Positions 50,909 to 54,634 of a DNA stretch of 54,634 bases are shown piece after piece. Below the pieces are notes generated by a model. The model did no database searches. It was not told where the DNA came from and saw nothing but the letters and a program-made list of their open reading frames with translations. Made by a program: the position numbers and the translations under genes. Origin of the DNA: Bacteroidales bacterium. Its GTDB lineage: Bacteria; Bacteroidota; Bacteroidia; Bacteroidales; Muribaculaceae. Numbering within the stretch: position 1 is the stretch's first letter; each line of letters starts with the position of its first letter. The DNA lies in assembly GCA_014800735.1 (NCBI GenBank), contig JAAVFP010000023.1:26981-81614 (forward strand), given 5' to 3'.

Positions 50909-52330
50909 ATGCTTACAGCGCTTATTGTGATTTTTGTTATCGGCTATCTTGCCATTGCCCTTGAGCACCCGCTCAAAGTTGATAAAACCGCCTCGGCCCT
51001 ATTGCTGGGCATGGTGTTGTGGATTGTCTATGCCCTTGGGGCCGACTCCATTGTGCCCCTTATCCACGGCGATGAACTCAAGGCCTACGTCGGCGGCACC
51101 TCGCTTGCCAACGAATCCCTGTTTCACCAGTCCCTGGCCTATGTGGTTAATGTGCAGATAGTTGAAAATCTCGGCGAAATCACCCAGACCCTCCTGTTCC
51201 TCATCGGAGCGATGACTATCGTTGAGCTTGTGGATGTGCACGGAGGCTTCCGCATTATCACCGAAAACATCAAGGCCCGCAATAAGAAAGCCCTGCTATG
51301 GGTGCTGTGCGGCACAACGTTCGTCCTCTCGGCCGTGCTCGATAATCTCACCACCACCATCGTGATGGTGATGCTCCTGCGCAAGCTGGTAGCCGACAAA
51401 AATGACCGCTGGCTCTATGCCGGCATGATTGTCATTGCAGCCAACACCGGCGGTGCATGGTCGCCCATCGGCGATGTCACCACGATTATGCTGTGGGTCA
51501 AGGGCAACGTTACAGCTCCGGCCCTTATCAAATTCGTGGCCATTCCCAGTATTGTTGCTCTGGTGGTGCCGCTGCTCATCATCTCGCGCCAGCTCAAAGG
51601 CCGCATCGCCGAGGTGCCCCAGCCCGCCGCCGCTGCCGCCGGCAACCACTCATCGCCCTGCAACCACCGCGAACAGCTCACCATGTTCACACTCGGCATC
51701 TGCGGCCTGATATTCGTGCCCATCTTCAAAACCATCACCCACCTTCCGCCGTTCATGGGCATGCTGCTGGTGCTCGGCATCCTGTGGGTGTTCACCGAGT
51801 GCTTCTACAACGGCAAGAAGATGCTCGACCGTGCCCAGGAGCACCGCATCCCTCGCGTGATTTCGCGCATCGACATGCCTTCGATCCTGTTCTTCCTCGG
51901 CATCCTCATGGCCGTGGCCGTGCTTCAGGCCACCGGCGTCCTGGGCGCACTCGCCACCTGGCTCGATACCAACGTACACAGCGTCTACGTCATCAACATC
52001 CTTCTTGGCGTCCTTTCGTCGATTGTCGACAACGTTCCTCTCGTCGCAGCCGCCATGGGCATGTATCCCATTGCCGATGTCACCGCCACGGGCTATGCCG
52101 CCAACTTCGTTGTTGACGGCTGTTTCTGGGAATTCCTCAGCTATTGCGCCGGTGTGGGCGGCAGCATCCTCATCATCGGTTCCGCGGCCGGCGTGATTGC
52201 CATGGGACTGGAGAAAATCAACTTCGGATGGTACCTGAAGAAAATCTCACTCCCGGCCCTCCTCGGCTACCTTGCCGGCGCCGCCGTATATATCCTTGAA
52301 GTCGAGTTCCTGAAACCGCTCTTAGGCTAA
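50909..52330 (+). CDS. nhaD: NhaD-family Na+/H+ antiporter
   Basis: A 473-aa inner-membrane antiporter with about 12 hydrophobic segments. NhaD features include the N-terminal YLAIALEHPLKVDKTASALL, TTFVLSAVLDNLTTTIVMVM with the conserved Asn/Thr-rich helix, ANTGGAWSPIGDVTTIMLW, and VLSSIVDNVPLVAAAMGMYP. It should exchange Na+ or Li+ for protons. The ATG at 50909 (MLTALIVIFVIG) is the family start; the upstream extension lacks homology. A short hairpin (50878-50900) lies 8 bp before the start and could modulate translation. It converges on dut, with 18 bp between stops. With the NhaC homologue this is the second Na+/H+ antiporter in the window. Confidence 0.94.
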   Translation: MLTALIVIFVIGYLAIALEHPLKVDKTASALLLGMVLWIVYALGADSIVPLIHGDELKAYVGGTSLANESLFHQSLAYVVNVQIVENLGEITQTLLFLIGAMTIVELVDVHGGFRIITENIKARNKKALLWVLCGTTFVLSAVLDNLTTTIVMVMLLRKLVADKNDRWLYAGMIVIAANTGGAWSPIGDVTTIMLWVKGNVTAPALIKFVAIPSIVALVVPLLIISRQLKGRIAEVPQPAAAAAGNHSSPCNHREQLTMFTLGICGLIFVPIFKTITHLPPFMGMLLVLGILWVFTECFYNGKKMLDRAQEHRIPRVISRIDMPSILFFLGILMAVAVLQATGVLGALATWLDTNVHSVYVINILLGVLSSIVDNVPLVAAAMGMYPIADVTATGYAANFVVDGCFWEFLSYCAGVGGSILIIGSAAGVIAMGLEKINFGWYLKKISLPALLGYLAGAAVYILEVEFLKPLLG

Positions 52331-52348
52331 CTAAAAGACTTTCAGCCT

Positions 52349-52792
52349 CTACTCCGTACCCGTATGGCCGAAAGCGCCGGTGCCACGCTCGGTGGTGTCG
52401 ATGCGCTTCACCGGCTCCCACTCCACGTGCACATACTCCTTGATAACCATCTGAGCTATGCGTTCGCCCGGAGTGATAGTGTAGGGCTCATTGGACAAAT
52501 TTATCACTATTATACCGATATCGCCGCGGAAGTCGGCATCCACCGTGCCCGGCGTGTTGACAATCGAGAGACCATGCTTCAGCGCCAGGCCCGAGCGCGG
52601 GCGTATCTGGCACTCATATCCCTGCGGCAGCTGCATGCGCAGTCCCGTGGGGATGAGCGTGCGCTCCAGCGGCCCCAGCGTTACCGGTTCAGTGATATTG
52701 GCGCGCACATCCATGCCTGCGGCCGAGTGAGTTTCGTAGGCCGGCAACTCAAAAGGCGAATCGTTGATTATTTTTACTTTGATACGTTCCAT
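52349..52792 (-). CDS. dut: dUTP diphosphatase
   Basis: A 147-aa trimeric dUTPase that hydrolyses dUTP to dUMP, keeping uracil out of DNA. All five family motifs can be followed: HSAAGMDVRA; RPRSGLALKHG; GTVDADFRGDIGIIVIN; GERIAQMVI; and the C-terminal arm RGTGAFGHTGTE. The start ATG at 52792 (MERIKVKIIN) is standard; the upstream codons are spurious. Transcription runs toward nhaD. Confidence 0.97.
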   Translation of the reverse strand: MERIKVKIINDSPFELPAYETHSAAGMDVRANITEPVTLGPLERTLIPTGLRMQLPQGYECQIRPRSGLALKHGLSIVNTPGTVDADFRGDIGIIVINLSNEPYTITPGERIAQMVIKEYVHVEWEPVKRIDTTERGTGAFGHTGTE

Positions 52793-52847
52793 TATTCTGG
52801 GTTTATTACAAAGTAACAATTCCACTTGGCTGACGGTTTTTTGAGCC

Positions 52848-52878
52848 TTGCTAATGTGGGGGCAAATGAGTAATTTTG
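52848..52878 (+). promoter_or_regulatory. Promoter for the sulfatase-family gene
   Basis: TTG (52848-52850), 20 bp, then TAATTTTG (52871-52878). It sets the start of translation at ATG 52900. Confidence 0.75.
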
Positions 52879-53278
52879 CAGGCGCAAAACCTAATCCCGA
52901 TGGTCAAAGATTTTTTCCGGAGCCGCACCGGTGTGTTGTGGCTGGGCATGTTTGCCTCATTGCTCTATTTCGTTATTGTTTGGAGCCTTGGCAGCACATT
53001 CCGCGGTATGTCCAACTGGGTTCTATATCCCATCAACCTCATGGCGGCCGGAGTGTTGACATTACCCTACATGCTGTCGCGCCGCGTGTGGGTGCAGATT
53101 GTGGTTATGGTGGCGGTGCAGCTGCTGCTGATTGCCAACCTGATGTACTACCGCACCTATTTCACAGCCATACCCCTGGGCAGCTATGCCCTGGTGGGCA
53201 ACGTGGCCGAATTCACCGCCAGCATCCGCGACTCGCTCCGGGCCCTCGACTTCGGTTTCCCGCTCATCACCATACTGA

Positions 53279-53313
53279 CGGCTTGGCGGGCGCTGCAAGC
53301 GCCCGCCAAGCCG
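53279..53313. repeat. Perfect 15-bp inverted repeat inside the sulfatase gene
   Basis: CGGCTTGGCGGGCGC (53279-53293) and its exact reverse complement (53299-53313), with loop TGCAA. It encodes a short Ala/Pro/Arg-rich loop between the membrane region and the soluble domain and ends where the 22-bp tandem repeat starts. Confidence 0.85.
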
Positions 53314-53354
53314 TGCGGAGCGCGGACCTGGGCCGTGCGGAGCGCGGACCTGGG
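53311..53354. repeat. 22-bp exact tandem duplication causing the frameshift
   Basis: Units 53311-53332 and 53333-53354 are identical (each begins CCGTGCGGAG and ends GACCTGGG), and a partial third copy (CCGTGC) follows. As 22 is not a multiple of three, the copy number sets the frame. Confidence 0.92.
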
Positions 53355-54634
53355 CCGTGCTGGGCGTCGGCACCGGGGTCTGTGCGCTGGCGGCCTCCGT
53401 GGGCGTGGCCTGCAAGGGCGGCTTCATGACGGAAGTAGGACGCATTTCGCAGTCCGCATTCAGCAGCCCAACCGTTGTGCCGGTCTACACCGTTGCCGGT
53501 AACCTTATCTACCAATCCATGCTCAAGCCCACGGTGCTAACCGACGAAATGGCCGCCCAAGTGGCCGACTGGCGCCGAGGCAAGGACGAAATTATGCCCT
53601 ACGCAGCCCTGCCGGACAGCGTGGAGCGCCGCCGCTCACTGGTGATAGTGCTGTGCGAGTCGCTTGAAAGCTGGGTAATCGACGCCGAAATCGGAGGACA
53701 GGCCATAACACCTTATCTCAACAGCCTGGTGGCCGATTCCACCACCTTCTACGCCCCCTACGTCGTGACCCAGGTTGGTGCCGGCCGCTCCATCGAGGCG
53801 CAGCTGCTCATCTTCGCCGGTCTGCTGCCCATGCAGAATTCCATCTACAGCATGAACCACGCCGACTCCGCCTATCCCACGCTCAACAAGGCCATGCGGC
53901 AGCGCTACGGCACGGAGAGCTACCTGCTCAGCGTCGACAAGCAGAGCACCTGGAACCAAGTGGGCGTGAGCCGCGCTTTTGCCTACGATTCCCTCCTGGA
54001 ATACTCCGCCTGGTCCCACCACGAGCTAATCGGCCGCCCGCCGCGCCCATCGGACCGCTCCTTCTTCAGCCAGAGTGCCGACAAGCTCGCCAACTCCGGC
54101 CTGTGGCCCATCGGGGAGTCTCGACTCATTACTATGGTCACATATTCAGGCCACAACCCCTTCGTGCTCCCCGATAAATTCCGCGACCCGTCCTTCGACG
54201 GCGCCCTGGCCGACTGTCCGCCCCGCATGGCCGACTACGTGCGCATGGCTCACTACACCGACAGCGCTCTGCCCGAGATTATAGAGTACCTCAAATCGCG
54301 CCCCGACTACAAGGATATGATAGTCCTAATAACCGGCGACCACGAGGGTCTTGCCTCCGACCGCAGCGCCATTCTGCGCAGCCCCGCCGGCAGTGCCATC
54401 GTGTCGCCCGGGCAGTACACACCGCTTATCATCCTCAACTCGCCCATCCCCGGGCGCTATGACGAGGTTTTGGGCCAGGTCGACATCTACCCGACGCTCC
54501 TCAACCTCCTCGGGCTCGACGACTATCCCTGGAAAGGGCAGGGCAACAGCGTGTTCTCGCCCCATAAACCGCCCTTCGCCATCGTCACCATGACGGGCGA
54601 AATCGTGGGCGACACCACCGCGCTCGCCCCCGAA

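Larger units (their letters stand above)
52900..54634 (+). pseudogene. LTA-synthase-like sulfatase-family membrane protein, frameshifted and 3' partial
   Basis: The first frame (52900-53502) gives an N-terminal membrane region of about four helices (GVLWLGMFASLLYFVIVW onward). From about 53355 the homologous frame is +1 and stays open to the window end. It encodes the alkaline-phosphatase-like domain: VIVLCESLESWV (metal ligand Glu), the nucleophile region VVTQVGAGRSIEAQLL, LITGDHEG, and PLIILNSP near the end. The shift is fully explained by a 22-bp tandem duplication (53311-53332 and 53333-53354): deleting one copy rejoins the frames. Family members transfer phosphoglycerol or phosphoethanolamine to envelope glycans or lipids. 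The gene is either inactivated, phase-variable through the repeat, or mis-assembled. Confidence 0.8.

Overview
The window looks like a chromosomal segment of a gut Bacteroidales bacterium, most likely Muribaculaceae-like. The reasons are: Bacteroidota-type promoters (TAnnTTTG with an upstream TTG) before many genes; paired SusC/SusD outer-membrane importers; a probable type IX secretion cargo; no strong ribosome-binding sites; and GC-rich core genes. No tRNA, rRNA or CRISPR array was found. The first gene is cut at its 5' end and the last at its 3' end.

Layout. 1-5.6 kb: the end of an outer-membrane barrel gene, signal peptidase I with a WbqC-like gene, and an NhaC antiporter facing back over the WbqC end. 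5.6-12 kb (minus strand): a HUH (REP-type) transposase-like gene, comM, a lipoprotein, phospholipase A and a POT peptide transporter. 12.2-25.2 kb: two paralogous SusC/SusD pairs transcribed away from each other across an 884-bp spacer that holds three copies of a 13-bp palindrome and an 85-bp REP/MITE-like element; a periplasmic metallophosphoesterase follows the right-hand pair. 25.3-28.8 kb (minus): LOG protein, DUF4271, hemD, rnpA and a yidD-tatD fusion. 29-41.6 kb (plus): a large surface protein, ybeY, mnmG, a consensus parS site, apt, a TonB receptor behind a leader with a terminator that looks like an attenuator, its lipoprotein partner, a second LOG protein and a cobalamin adenosyltransferase. 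41.7-43.5 kb: tryptophanase (minus) and a DUF2795 protein.

43.5-50.1 kb is an AT-richer accessory block on the plus strand and is the most unusual part. In order it carries 12-bp repeats spaced exactly 40 bp, a SatD-like protein fused to an HTH and a large C-terminal region (apparently leaderless, with two matching operator-like dyads), a small protein made of two repeats, a LOTUS-like/DUF3825 protein, a 42-aa zinc ribbon, a stand-alone homologue of the FtsZ C-terminal domain without the GTPase half, a 30-aa ORF, a YaaW-family membrane protein, a two-helix membrane protein, a protein of 16 CxxC-type (DnaJ-like) modules broken by an in-frame TAG, and a rhuM remnant broken by TGA at a conserved Trp. 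I do not recognise this combination as a named system; its right end is decaying.

50.2-54.6 kb returns to core-like sequence: a small hypothetical protein, an NhaD antiporter, dUTPase, and an LTA-synthase-like sulfatase whose frame is broken by a 22-bp tandem duplication next to a 15-bp inverted repeat.

How genes work together: SusC/SusD pairs plus the TonB receptor import nutrients through the outer membrane, with POT and the Na+/H+ antiporters at the inner membrane; lepB, yidD and rnpA serve protein export and RNA processing; ybeY and mnmG serve ribosome and tRNA maturation. The parS site beside mnmG suggests the window lies in the origin-proximal part of the chromosome.
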